In this document: positions 37,258-46,361 of the stretch, piece by piece
How positions within the stretch are numbered: the stretch's first letter is position 1
Layout of the letters: each line of letters begins with the position of its first letter
Assembly (NCBI GenBank): GCA_022841915.1
Contig: JALHQN010000006.1
Span: 124,001 to 188,000 of the forward strand
Direction of reading: 5' to 3'
DNA from: Burkholderiales bacterium
GTDB lineage: Bacteria > Pseudomonadota > Gammaproteobacteria > Burkholderiales > WYBJ01
Length of the DNA stretch: 64,000 nt
The notes under the pieces: generated by a model
The model's database searches: none
What the model was told of the DNA's origin: nothing
Seen by the model: only the letters and a program-made list of their open reading frames with translations
Translations under genes and position numbers: made by a program

Positions 37258-38316
37258 ATGACGAACGAGCAGCGCGACTCGATCCCGGACAGTGAAGCGG
37301 AAGCAGGAAACTCGCCGCTGATGTTGCAACCCCCGATCAGCCCGACGCGGCGCCAGGCTTTGGGCTTGCTGGCGGGCGTGTTGTGCCTACCCCGCATCGC
37401 ACGCGCAGAGGCGTTTCCGTCGCGGCCCGTGCGCATCATCGTCCCGTTCGTCCCCGGTGGATCGTCCGATGTGATCGCACGGCTGCTCGCGCCGAGACTC
37501 ACCACGATCTTGGGTCAGCAAGTGATCGTCGACAACCGCCCGGGTGCCGCGGGCAACATCGCGGTCGAGCTGACGGCGCGCGCCAATCCCGACGGGCATA
37601 CCATGATGCTCGGCGCTCCCGGCGCATTGACGGTAAATCCTCTGCTCTACAAGGGACTGAAGTACATTCCGCTGAGAGACCTCGCCCCCGTCTCGATGGT
37701 GGGGCAGCTCGAGCATGCCATCGTCGTGTCCCGAAATTTCCCTGCTGCGGATCTGGCAGGATTCATTCAATACGCCCGGGCCAACCCCGACCGTGTGACC
37801 TACGGATCGTCGGGAACGGGCACGACCACGCATCTTGCGGGCGCCCTGTTCGCGCAGCAAGCCGGCGTCAAACTTCAGCACGTCGGCTACCGCGGCTCGG
37901 GCCAGGCGATGCTCGATCTCATCTCGGGCAACATCAACGCGATGTTCGACCTCCTGCCGTCGGCGATCGGCCATGTGCGCGGCGGCAGCGTTCGCGCGCT
38001 TGCGACCACGGGACCGTCGCGAGCCTCGCAGCTGCCCGAAGTGCCGACTGCGATCGAAGCAGGCCTGAAAGGATTCGTGGCGACTTCGTGGCACGCCTTG
38101 ATGACGCCGAAGGATACGCCGCCCCAGTCCATCGCCATCTTGAGCGCGGCCGTCGGAAAGGCGCTCGCGGAGCCGGAAGTCGTCGCGCGCATGCAGTCGC
38201 TTGGAGCAAAGCCGATTCCATCGGCCCCGGCTGCGACGGCCGAGTTCCTGCGGGCCGATGCCGCTCGCTGGGCTGGTGTGATCCGGACCGCCCAGATCAC
38301 GCTCGATAACCAGTAG
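37258..38316 (+). CDS. Bug/TctC-family receptor with Tat-type signal
   Basis: 352 residues, longer than its paralogues because of an extended N-terminus. Residues 1-28 are hydrophilic, followed by PTRRQALGLLAGVLCL, which fits the twin-arginine export motif, and a cut near IARAEA. The rest is standard: FPSRPVRIIVPFVPGGSSDVIAR, VDNRPGAAGNIAVELTA, NPDGHTMML and HVGYRGSGQAMLDL. Thus this copy is likely exported folded through Tat, whereas the others use Sec. A 2OG oxygenase-like gene follows 31 bases downstream. Confidence 0.9.
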   Translation: MTNEQRDSIPDSEAEAGNSPLMLQPPISPTRRQALGLLAGVLCLPRIARAEAFPSRPVRIIVPFVPGGSSDVIARLLAPRLTTILGQQVIVDNRPGAAGNIAVELTARANPDGHTMMLGAPGALTVNPLLYKGLKYIPLRDLAPVSMVGQLEHAIVVSRNFPAADLAGFIQYARANPDRVTYGSSGTGTTTHLAGALFAQQAGVKLQHVGYRGSGQAMLDLISGNINAMFDLLPSAIGHVRGGSVRALATTGPSRASQLPEVPTAIEAGLKGFVATSWHALMTPKDTPPQSIAILSAAVGKALAEPEVVARMQSLGAKPIPSAPAATAEFLRADAARWAGVIRTAQITLDNQ

Positions 38317-38347
38317 GTCCTAGCATCGGCAACCCGTGGAGAACGCA

Positions 38348-39373
38348 ATGACCCAGTCCCTGGCCCCCACCCTGCCTCCGATTCTCGCCGACGCTCGGGA
38401 CGAGATTCCGATTCTCGATCTCGCGGCGTACCTGCGCGGCGAACCGGGCGAACGGCAGCGCATTGCCGGGGAGCTGAGGCGTATCTTCGAACATGTCGGG
38501 TTCTATTTCATCACCAACCACGGTGTGCCCCAGACGCTCGTCGAGCGCATGTTCGAGGAAGTGCAGCGATTTCATGCGCAGCCGCTCGAGGCCAAACTGC
38601 GCGTGAAGATCAACCAACACAATGTCGGCTACATGCCGATGCGGGGAGCCACAACGCGTCACAGCCAGATCAGCCAGAACAACAAGCCGAACGTGAACGA
38701 AGCCTTCTTCGCCAAGCGAGACCTCCCGGTCGATCACCCCGACGTGGTCGCGGGCAAGCCGTTTCGCTGTGCCAATCAATGGCCCGAGGACTTGCCCGGG
38801 TTTCGGGAAACGGTCGTCTCCTACCAAAGCGCACTGGAATCAGTGGGCAAGGCGCTGCTTCCTGCGTATGCCCTGGCCCTGGACCTGCCCGAGGATGCCT
38901 TCGACGAGGGCTTTCGCGAACCCACCTATACCTTGCGCATGACGCATTATCCGCAACAAGAGGCCGAGGTCGAGGGGGAGTACGGCTTGGCGCCCCATAC
39001 CGACACATCGTTCATGACCTTGCTTGCGCAGAACCGGATTCCCGGCTTGGCGATACGCCTGCCTTCCGGGCGCTGGATCGACGCGCCGGCGATCGACGGG
39101 GCTTTTCTCGTCAACGGGGGGGATTTGCTGCGGCGCTGGACCAACGACCGCTTCCTGGCGACGCCGCACCGGGTCGTCAACCGCAGCGGCCAGGAGCGCT
39201 ACGCCATCCCGTTCTTCTTCGACTGCGCCACCGATTACGTGATGACGCCCCTGGACACCTGCGTCTCGTCGCAGAATCCGGCCCGTTACGAGCCCATCAC
39301 CTATGTAGAATACATAACGTGGTACCGGAATCAGAACTTCGCCCATGCACAAGCACCGGGTGCTGTGTATTGA
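38348..39373 (+). CDS. isopenicillin N synthase-like 2-oxoglutarate/Fe(II) dioxygenase family protein
   Basis: 341 residues. N-terminal DIOX_N-like region (IPILDLAAYLRGE, GFYFITNHGVPQTLVERMF). The iron facial triad is visible: LAPHTDTSFMTLL gives His217 and Asp219, and ATPHRVVN gives His274. The downstream RYAIPFFFD fits the co-substrate arginine. The ATG at 38348 follows GGAGAA. It lies between two Bug genes on the same strand (31 and 55 bases), suggesting an operon that imports a compound and then oxidises it. The substrate is unknown. Confidence 0.92.
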   Translation: MTQSLAPTLPPILADARDEIPILDLAAYLRGEPGERQRIAGELRRIFEHVGFYFITNHGVPQTLVERMFEEVQRFHAQPLEAKLRVKINQHNVGYMPMRGATTRHSQISQNNKPNVNEAFFAKRDLPVDHPDVVAGKPFRCANQWPEDLPGFRETVVSYQSALESVGKALLPAYALALDLPEDAFDEGFREPTYTLRMTHYPQQEAEVEGEYGLAPHTDTSFMTLLAQNRIPGLAIRLPSGRWIDAPAIDGAFLVNGGDLLRRWTNDRFLATPHRVVNRSGQERYAIPFFFDCATDYVMTPLDTCVSSQNPARYEPITYVEYITWYRNQNFAHAQAPGAVY

Positions 39374-39428
39374 GCGCACATGTCGCACCGAATGGCGTGC
39401 GACCCCATTTCTGCACTCAGGAGTAAGT

Positions 39429-40418
39429 ATGTCTCGAATGTTTCGCCCCCTCGCGCTCTGCCTGGCGACGATGACGATCGGCACCGCGGGCGGTGTCGCA
39501 CACGCTCAGAAAGCCGACACTTGGCCGAACCGGCCGATTCGCCTGATCGTCCCGTTTCCCCCGGGAGGCGGTACCGACCTCGTCGGGCGCTCCGTCGGCA
39601 ACAAGCTGGCAGAGGCACTCGGACAAAAGGTGGTCATCGATAACCGAGGCGGCGCCGGAGGCAATATCGGTACCGAACTGGCGGTACGTGCGGATCCGGA
39701 TGGCTATACCGTGCTGATCGGCTCGATCGGCGCGATGGCGATCAATCCGACGCTGTACGCAGGCAAACTGCCTTTCGACCCTCAGCGCGATCTGGCGCCG
39801 ATCAGCCTGACCTCCGATGCACTCAACATACTCATGGTTCACCCTTCCCTGCCGGTGAAGAGCGTCAAGGAACTGATCGATCTGGCCAAGGAGCGGCCCA
39901 ACCAGTTGTCCTTCAGTTCGTCCGGCATGGGAGCGACCGATCATCTGGCAGGTGAACTGTTCAACCGTATGCTCGGCCTGAAAACAACTCACGTGCCCTA
40001 CAAGGGCGGCGGACCGGCTGCGGTCGATCTTGCAGGAGGCAATGTGCAGTTCAGTTTCAACACCGCAAGCGCCCAGAATGCGCTTTGGAAAGCCGGTCGC
40101 CTGCGCGCGCTGGCGGTGCTGTCGCCCAAGCGTCAAGCCCTGCTGCCCGACTTGCCCTCGATCGCAGAAACGGTGCCGGGATACGGGGTGAACAACTGGT
40201 ACGGCTTCTTCGTGCCGGCCAAAACACCGCGCGCCATCGTCGAACGGCTCAATGCCGAGATCAACGGCATCCTCAAGATGCCCGATATCGTCAAGCAGCA
40301 CAACGCAGGCGGCATCGTGCCGCTTGGATCGACGCCCGAGGCATTCGCGAAGTTCATTGCGGCCGAAAACGAGAAGTGGGCCAAGGTCATCAAGGAAGCA
40401 GGCATCAAACTCGAATAG
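39429..40418 (+). CDS. Bug/TctC-family receptor
   Basis: Periplasmic receptor of 329 residues. The ATG at 39429 follows AGGAG. The signal peptide ends GGVAHAQ. Signatures seen are WPNRPIRLIVPFPPGGGTDLVGR, VIDNRGGAGGNIGTELA, DPDGYTVLI and HVPYKGGGPAAVDLAGG. This is the most typical Bug sequence of the set. It ends the run Bug, oxygenase, Bug. Confidence 0.93.
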   Translation: MSRMFRPLALCLATMTIGTAGGVAHAQKADTWPNRPIRLIVPFPPGGGTDLVGRSVGNKLAEALGQKVVIDNRGGAGGNIGTELAVRADPDGYTVLIGSIGAMAINPTLYAGKLPFDPQRDLAPISLTSDALNILMVHPSLPVKSVKELIDLAKERPNQLSFSSSGMGATDHLAGELFNRMLGLKTTHVPYKGGGPAAVDLAGGNVQFSFNTASAQNALWKAGRLRALAVLSPKRQALLPDLPSIAETVPGYGVNNWYGFFVPAKTPRAIVERLNAEINGILKMPDIVKQHNAGGIVPLGSTPEAFAKFIAAENEKWAKVIKEAGIKLE

Positions 40419-40654
40419 GCGCCCTTGCGCAGATACGCATGGGAGAGTCGCAACGGCATGCCGATGCCTGCCGTTGTGCTGGCGCGCCGACGGGCGAGCG
40501 CAGCGTCGCTTAACATAGCGGCGTGTGGCGGGAGAGCCATCGACGTTGCATTCATCGCAGTCGCAACGGCCACGGCTTCGCTATCGCCATGACCCTCACG
40601 GCAAAAACACGGGCGCCACGGCGCCCTATCGACCACATCCCAAGGAGACCGACG

Positions 40655-41818
40655 TTGACCGACATTGACTGGAAGGCGATCAGGGCGGAATTTCCCAGCA
40701 CCGCTCGCTGGACGTATCTCGACTGCGCTCGAAAGATGATTCCTCCGCGCTGCCAGGAGCAGGCCGTGCAGTCGTATTACCGCGACGTGTACGACGAGGC
40801 CGGCGCCGATGCGTGGTCCGCCAACAATGTAGCCGAGGCGCGCATGGAGATGGCGCGGTTGCTCGGGGCCAAGCCCGCCGAGATCGCCTTTACCAAGAAC
40901 ACGACCGAGGGCATCACCATCGCCGCGAACGCGTTCGATCTGAAGTCAGGCGACAACATCGTGCTGACCGACATGGAACACGTGGCGAATCTTTGGCCAT
41001 GGAAGCACTGGCAACGCCACGGCGTCGAGATCCGCTACGCGAAGAATCGGGATGGCACCCTGCCGGTGGAAGCGTTTCTGGAGCAGATGGACAGCCGGAC
41101 CAAGGTCGTCTCGACCGCCTATGTCACGTACGGCAACGGCTTTCGGGTGGACCTTCCCGCGCTCGGTGCCGAGTGCCGTAGCCGCGGCGTGCGGCTGGTC
41201 GTGGATGGCGTGCAGGCTGCGGGCCTGATCGCCGCCCCGCTTTCGTCGCTCAATGCAGACATGATCGCGATCGGCGGCCACAAAGGGCTGTTGGGGCTCA
41301 CCGGATCGGGCATCCTTTACTGCAGGGAAGACCTGGTGAACGAGGTGCGCACGCCCTTCGTCAAGGAGCCCGAGCAGGCCGGCTCCGCAGCAGCGAAAGC
41401 CCATGTGAACAGCCAGTTCGACTATGTGCGGATCGCGCATCGATTCGAGGGGGGCAATCCCAATTTTCTCGGCATTCGCGTTTTGCGCGCCGGCGTGAAG
41501 TTCCTGGAGTCGATCGGCCTGCCGGCCATCGAAGATCGAGTGCGCTCGCTGACCACGCACTGTCTGGACTTGCTGCAGCGTAGCGGCCTCAGGAGTCAGA
41601 CACCGGACGAGTGGAACCAGAGGGCGCAGATCGTGAACGTCGTCGTGCCCGAGGCGGGTGGGCTGATGGATGTTCTGCGCGAAAAGCACGGCATCATCGT
41701 CAACGTGAAGGACGACAAGCTGAGGATTTCAATGAGCTTCGTCAACAACGAAGAAGACATCGAAAAGGTGGTCAAGGCGATCGTGGTCGAGACGGGGGGC
41801 AATAGGCGAATGGCCTAG
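40655..41818 (+). CDS. class V aminotransferase family PLP enzyme
   Basis: 387 residues from a TTG start at 40655, chosen because AAGGAG lies seven bases upstream and the homologous region begins DIDWKAIRAEFP; an in-frame ATG at 40589 has no such site. Family marks are YLDCARKMIPP, FTKNTTEGITIAANAF, VDGVQAAGLIAAPLSSLNADMIAIGGHKGLLG (PLP lysine at residue 210 after GGH) and FEGGNPNFLGIRVLRAGVKFL. It resembles cysteine desulfurase-like and isopenicillin-epimerase-like enzymes. Whether it transaminates, desulfurates or epimerises is not determinable. Confidence 0.87.
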   Translation: MTDIDWKAIRAEFPSTARWTYLDCARKMIPPRCQEQAVQSYYRDVYDEAGADAWSANNVAEARMEMARLLGAKPAEIAFTKNTTEGITIAANAFDLKSGDNIVLTDMEHVANLWPWKHWQRHGVEIRYAKNRDGTLPVEAFLEQMDSRTKVVSTAYVTYGNGFRVDLPALGAECRSRGVRLVVDGVQAAGLIAAPLSSLNADMIAIGGHKGLLGLTGSGILYCREDLVNEVRTPFVKEPEQAGSAAAKAHVNSQFDYVRIAHRFEGGNPNFLGIRVLRAGVKFLESIGLPAIEDRVRSLTTHCLDLLQRSGLRSQTPDEWNQRAQIVNVVVPEAGGLMDVLREKHGIIVNVKDDKLRISMSFVNNEEDIEKVVKAIVVETGGNRRMA

Positions 41819-41840
41819 GCGCGCAGCGCACCGAAGCGAT

Positions 41841-42090
41841 CATCGCCGAGGCGAATTCGGGTGCCCGATCGAGCCTCGGCTTGCAGGTTTCGACGACCTT
41901 CTTGTAACGCGCGATCTCCGCGGCAGGCATGCGGTGAATTCCTTCGGTGGGCTGCCAACACGCTGTGCGCCCTCGCGCGCCATGAATTCACGGATCTCAG
42001 GCGCGTGGATGGCTTTGACGATCTCGGCATGCAAGCGCTCGACGACGACGGCGGCGGGCGTCGCGGACGGCGTGAACATGCCATGCCTGG
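41841..42090 (-). pseudogene. remnant of a Bug/TctC receptor (C-terminal ~85 residues, frameshifted)
   Basis: The minus-strand translation GMFTPSATPAAVVVERLHAEIVKAIHAPEIREFMAREGAQRVGSPPKEF matches the C-terminal region of Bug receptors. After EF the frame shifts, and the expected end continues in the next frame as AAEIARYKKVVETCKP. The N-terminal three quarters and the signal peptide are missing upstream, where the Tle1-like lipase gene now starts. This is a decayed paralogue or the scar of a replacement event. Confidence 0.75.
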
Positions 42091-42259
42091 CTGGTCGAGC
42101 ACGGATGGGCTCCTCGAATAAGGGTGCCTCGAAATTTCCAGGACGTTGGCGAGTTGCATCGATTCGACAGGCCCGGGATGCTCGTACGCAGCGCGTGCTC
42201 ATGGACCCGGCGAACGCCCCTAGAATACGAGGCGGACTCGCCGCCTCGAAAGCCACGCC

Positions 42260-43294
42260 ATGACGATCGTCATCGAACTGAACGCGACTCAACTGCGGCA
42301 GCTCCGCGACCACAACCGCGACATCGGCAAGCGCATCAAGCGTACGGCTCGAAAGACCGTCAACCCGCAGCGCGACTTCGTCTATTTCGCCGCCTTCGAC
42401 GGCACCAACAACGACAAGGACGACCTTTGCGGCGATCCCCTGTGCACGAACGTCGGGCAACTGTGGAATCAGTATCTCGCTCGCGCCGACACAGGAGCGA
42501 ACCTCGGCGGCGCCTACTATCCCGGCTTGGGAACGAAAGGCCGCCCGAAGCGAGATACGTGGATGCCCAAGGCCGTCACCGAACAAGTGTGGGCCACGGC
42601 CCGCAAGGCGTGCGTGGATCTTGCCACGCAAGTCCAGACATGGCGCATGGACCAGCCCGAGGGCAAGATTTCGATCGTACTCGCGGCATTCAGCCGCGGC
42701 GCGGCATCAGCGGCGGTCTTCAGCCAGATGCTGTGCCGTGACGGCTTGCCGCTCGGGCAGTCGCGGATTGCGTCGGACAATCTGCGGGTGAATGCCGGCG
42801 TGCTGTTCGATCCGGTCGCCACCGGCGTCGCCGGCAATTTGGCGTTTGCGCCCAACGCCAGGAATATCGTGGCCATCAAGGCCTTGAACGAGTACCGGCA
42901 TCTGTTCAAGGCGGTGGACTATTCGCGTCAATCCGATGTCGTGACCTCCTTCGGCATGTACGGGAACCATTGCGACATCGGCGGCGGGTACGACAACGGC
43001 ATCGCCGCGTTGGCGCTCGAAGCGGCGACCGCCTTCCTGCGCAAGACGGGGCTGCCGCTGGACAAGGTGCCGCCAATGCGCCGATTACGGAGTCGATCGA
43101 TCGCCGTCCACAGCGAGGAGTTCGATAACCACGGGCACAAGATCTGGGACTTGTACAACGACGACGGCTTCGGCTTTGCCGATCAGCGCCTCTATGCGAA
43201 TGAGGTGGCGGTGATTCCGGCCACGGCGCCGGACGCCAACGGTGCGCGCCGATTCACGCTTTACGATCAAACTGAAATCGAGCTGATCTCCTGA
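42260..43294 (+). CDS. DUF2235 (Tle1-like) alpha/beta hydrolase, possible phospholipase
   Basis: 344 residues without signal peptide. The family's FDGT motif appears as AAFDGTNNDKDDL, the nucleophile elbow as VLAAFSRGAASAAVF (G-x-S-x-G variant F-S-R-G-A), and the conserved acid/His region as GMYGNHCDIGGGYDNG. DUF2235 includes type VI secretion phospholipase effectors (Tle1). Here no Hcp, VgrG or PAAR gene and no clear immunity gene adjoin, so a secreted effector role is only a possibility. It follows the Bug remnant and is convergent with an MmgE/PrpD gene. Confidence 0.8.
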   Translation: MTIVIELNATQLRQLRDHNRDIGKRIKRTARKTVNPQRDFVYFAAFDGTNNDKDDLCGDPLCTNVGQLWNQYLARADTGANLGGAYYPGLGTKGRPKRDTWMPKAVTEQVWATARKACVDLATQVQTWRMDQPEGKISIVLAAFSRGAASAAVFSQMLCRDGLPLGQSRIASDNLRVNAGVLFDPVATGVAGNLAFAPNARNIVAIKALNEYRHLFKAVDYSRQSDVVTSFGMYGNHCDIGGGYDNGIAALALEAATAFLRKTGLPLDKVPPMRRLRSRSIAVHSEEFDNHGHKIWDLYNDDGFGFADQRLYANEVAVIPATAPDANGARRFTLYDQTEIELIS

Positions 43295-43321
43295 CTTCTC
43301 CACGCGCGAGAGGATGCCCCC

Positions 43322-44701
43322 TCACGGCCTGCTTTCGCCTCGGGCGATATCCAGGATCTGCGTCACGTCCGGGAGTGTTTCGAGCGCTTCGACCAAAGCA
43401 AGCATCCGGGTTGCGCGGCCTTCATCGAGCACGCGTCGGGTGCACGAGAAGAACTTGCGATGCCGTTGCTCGCGCGTAAGTTCCACACCCGCTGCTCCGG
43501 GCCAGCCTGGCAGCCGGTCGACGCGCTTGGTCAGCTGCCGGCCGTCCTTGAGCCAGACATGCACGAGGACATGCATCTTCAGCTTGTCCAAGGGGATGGC
43601 ATCGTCGAACGTCAGTGACACCCGGGGCAGGAGTTCGACGATATCTTCGGCGAAGCGCCGCTCGTCGGTGAACGAGTCGACACCGACCTCCCCATCCAGC
43701 AGCCCGAGCAGCGTCGTGTATTGGATGCTGAACTTCCCGTCCAGGCCAGACTGAGGCTGGGGGCGATCGACGTATTCGAAGCGGGGAAAAATCACCTGGA
43801 CGCGATCGATCGAGTCGCGGGTCAGGCGATGTTCGACGTGAAGCTCGATGGCGCCGGTGATCGGACGCTGAGTGAAGCCGTTGGACGGGTAAGCCTTGAA
43901 GCCCACGCCGGGATCGAGCATCCACAAGGGCGAGGCGAAACCCTCGATCAGGCGCTCGGGCCGGGCATCACCCGGCATGAAGGTATCGAAGAATCCCTTG
44001 GGACCGAAAACATCGGTGCTCGCGGTCCAGCCCATCTGCGCCAGCAGTGCACATTCGACGCCCATTCGCGCGGCATGACCGGCGTGGGAGGACTTGGTCA
44101 TGGTGCCCGTGTTGATCGACATGCTGCCCGCGCGAGACCCCGCGAGGCCGAAAGCCATCAAGGTCTGGTGACGGTCCAGTTGCAGAAGCTTCGCCGCTGC
44201 CGTAACCGCGCCGAACAAACCGACGGTGCCCGGCTTGTGGAAACCCCTGCCCGTTCGCAGTCCGGTCGCGGCCCAGCGCAGCCTGCCCTGCACTTCGAAC
44301 GCAGCCACGATCGCCTCGATGATTCTGCGTCCCGAGAGCCGATGGTATTCGGCGATGGCAAGTATCGCCGGCAGCGTGGAGGATGTCGGATGATTGGGGG
44401 GATACGACGTGTTGTCGTAGTCCAGCGCGTGCGCCATCGTGCCGTTCGCGTACGCCGCGTTCTGCATCGAAGTCTTGAAGCCGCCGCCGATCACGCTCGC
44501 CTGGGGCGAACCGCCGGACGCCCGGACGTACTCGATGGTCAAGCGTCCCACGCCCAGGGGCTCGGTGGCCCCGGCGTGCATGACCGCCAGTCCGTCGAGT
44601 GCGATCCGCTTGGACAACTCGATCGCCTGTGCCGGCATCGAGTCGTAGCCGAGGGCGAGAACCTTGTCGACCAAGGCTTCGGTCAGGGTCGCGGCGGACA
44701 T
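43322..44701 (-). CDS. MmgE/PrpD family protein
   Basis: 459 residues. Features are RIALDGLAVMHAGATEPLG, YANGTMAHALDYDNTSYPPNHPTSSTLPAILA, TMTKSSHAGHAARMGVECALLA and FKAYPSNGFTQRPITGA. The Bug gene at 44745-45716 lies 43 bases upstream on the same strand, so the pair is probably one transcript: receptor first, enzyme second. This is the clearest receptor/MmgE coupling in the window. Confidence 0.9.
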   Translation of the reverse strand: MSAATLTEALVDKVLALGYDSMPAQAIELSKRIALDGLAVMHAGATEPLGVGRLTIEYVRASGGSPQASVIGGGFKTSMQNAAYANGTMAHALDYDNTSYPPNHPTSSTLPAILAIAEYHRLSGRRIIEAIVAAFEVQGRLRWAATGLRTGRGFHKPGTVGLFGAVTAAAKLLQLDRHQTLMAFGLAGSRAGSMSINTGTMTKSSHAGHAARMGVECALLAQMGWTASTDVFGPKGFFDTFMPGDARPERLIEGFASPLWMLDPGVGFKAYPSNGFTQRPITGAIELHVEHRLTRDSIDRVQVIFPRFEYVDRPQPQSGLDGKFSIQYTTLLGLLDGEVGVDSFTDERRFAEDIVELLPRVSLTFDDAIPLDKLKMHVLVHVWLKDGRQLTKRVDRLPGWPGAAGVELTREQRHRKFFSCTRRVLDEGRATRMLALVEALETLPDVTQILDIARGESRP

Positions 44702-44744
44702 GGCGTCGTCTCCGGGCTGCGGGGCGCGGCGCCCCGCATCGCGC

Positions 44745-45716
44745 TTACTTGGCGGGCGTCACCAGCTTGATGCCGATCTGCGGGAACAGCTTACGCATCC
44801 TCGCTTCGTCGGCTGCGAGCTTCGCACCCAGTTCCGCAGGGGTGCTCGAGACCGCTTCCGAGCCTCCCGCCGCTAGACGCTCCTTGACCTCCGGCTGAGC
44901 CAAGACTTGAACCAGCGCCTGATTGAGCCGCTTGATGATCTCGGGCGGCGTCTTCAGCGGCGCCACCATGAATCCGATGGTATCCAAGTCGTAGTTCGCC
45001 ACGCCTTGCGAAGCGAGCGTCGGCACATCCGGCATGAGAGAAAACGGCTTCGCGCTGGTGACGCCCAGGGCCTTCAGGCGTCCTTCCTTGATATGGCCCA
45101 TCGCGCCCCCGGCCGTGGCAAAGACGAGATGCACTTCGTTGCTCAGCAAGGCACGCAACGCGGGGCCCGTGCTCTTGTACGGCACGCGCTTCATCTTCAC
45201 ACCAGTGGCAATCATGAACATCTCACCGGCCATGTGCAGCGAGCCCCCGCCGGTTCCCGTGCCGTAGTGCAACGGCTTCGCGCGGGCGATCTCGATCAGC
45301 TCAGCGACGCTGCCGACCTTGAATGCCGGACTGAGAACCAGCACGTTCGGAGAGCGCTCCAGCTGCGAAACGGGCGCGAGGTCGGTGACCACGTTGTAAT
45401 CGGAGTCTTCAGTGAGCGGGGTCGCCTGCATCGAGCCCCCACCGACAGCCAGCGTGTGGCCATCCGGATTGGCGCGCTTGACGATCCCGCCGACCGTGCG
45501 TCCGACACGGTTGTCGACGATGACCTGTTGGCCCAGTATGCCGCCCAGCGCGGGGGCAATCATGCGAGCAAGGAAATCGTTGCCGCCGCCCGGCGCCGCG
45601 GTGACGATGCGTATCGGTCGGTTCGGATAGTTTTGCGCGTGAGCGATGCCGAGATCGGCAGCCGCCACGAACAGCAACGTGATCCAGCAGGCGCGATAGC
45701 GAGTGGGTATGGTCAT
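44745..45716 (-). CDS. Bug/TctC-family receptor, paired with MmgE/PrpD gene
   Basis: Periplasmic receptor of 323 residues with a signal peptide ending LGIAHAQ. The start follows AGAGGAGACC. Signatures seen are YPNRPIRIVTAAPGGGNDFLAR, NPDGHTLAV and RVPYKSTGPALRALLSN. The usual DNRxGAGG loop reads VDNRVGRTVGGIVKRA, so the ligand pocket may differ from the others. Confidence 0.92.
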   Translation of the reverse strand: MTIPTRYRACWITLLFVAAADLGIAHAQNYPNRPIRIVTAAPGGGNDFLARMIAPALGGILGQQVIVDNRVGRTVGGIVKRANPDGHTLAVGGGSMQATPLTEDSDYNVVTDLAPVSQLERSPNVLVLSPAFKVGSVAELIEIARAKPLHYGTGTGGGSLHMAGEMFMIATGVKMKRVPYKSTGPALRALLSNEVHLVFATAGGAMGHIKEGRLKALGVTSAKPFSLMPDVPTLASQGVANYDLDTIGFMVAPLKTPPEIIKRLNQALVQVLAQPEVKERLAAGGSEAVSSTPAELGAKLAADEARMRKLFPQIGIKLVTPAK

Positions 45717-46361
45717 GTTCAGGTCTCCTCTGGTGTTGATGCGGTCATCTGGGTAACTTGCCGGCCCGACCTCTCGGCGCCCGTGCTAGGGCGCGAGAGC
45801 TATCCGGGCAACGAACGCGATCCGGGGTCGAGCCGGGCGCGGTTCCTGGACGCACTGCCAGGATGAGCGCGGCCGCGCGCTGCGGCGTCAGGAACGTCGA
45901 ATGGATCGTCAATCGCTTACCCTCCTCTGCTCAGTCGTCGGCCAGGGCGTGCCTAGGCGCGGGCTGGCATGAATACACGTTCCAGCGCGACGCGCCTACC
46001 CGTACCCGACTGCCATCGCGCGCCGTCGCAGTCAGGCTCCCGCGCAGGCGACCGCGCCGATTGATCGAATACCCTTGGTCGTCGTGCCAGTCCGAGTTGT
46101 CGGTTTAGCACTTGTTGGGCCGAATAGGCAACCGCCCAGGGCCCTCAGGAGGGATTAGGGAATGAATTGGCAGCCCGACCGATGCAAGCAGGCCCCAAAC
46201 GGCGATTCGGGGTGGCTTTCGACTCCGGGCCCCGTTCTGTTTGGTTCGTTGCCGACACACCATTCGGTAACATGGCCTGCTAACAGGCGACGAGCGCCCG
46301 CGTCGTCTTGCCGCACACGTGGGCAACGAACCTTTCAACGAATGACACCGGGAGAAGAATC
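45717..46361. other. divergent intergenic region, no gene recognised
   Basis: 645 bases, the longest gene-free stretch of the window, between a Bug gene and the ankyrin gene. Frames on both strands translate to arginine-rich noise. No tRNA, repeat array or regulator gene is visible. Confidence 0.45.

Noticed and set aside
36831-37295. Frame of 154 codons in the gap between the SDR and Bug genes
   Set aside because: No ribosome site, no domain, and it runs into the start of the Bug gene in another frame.
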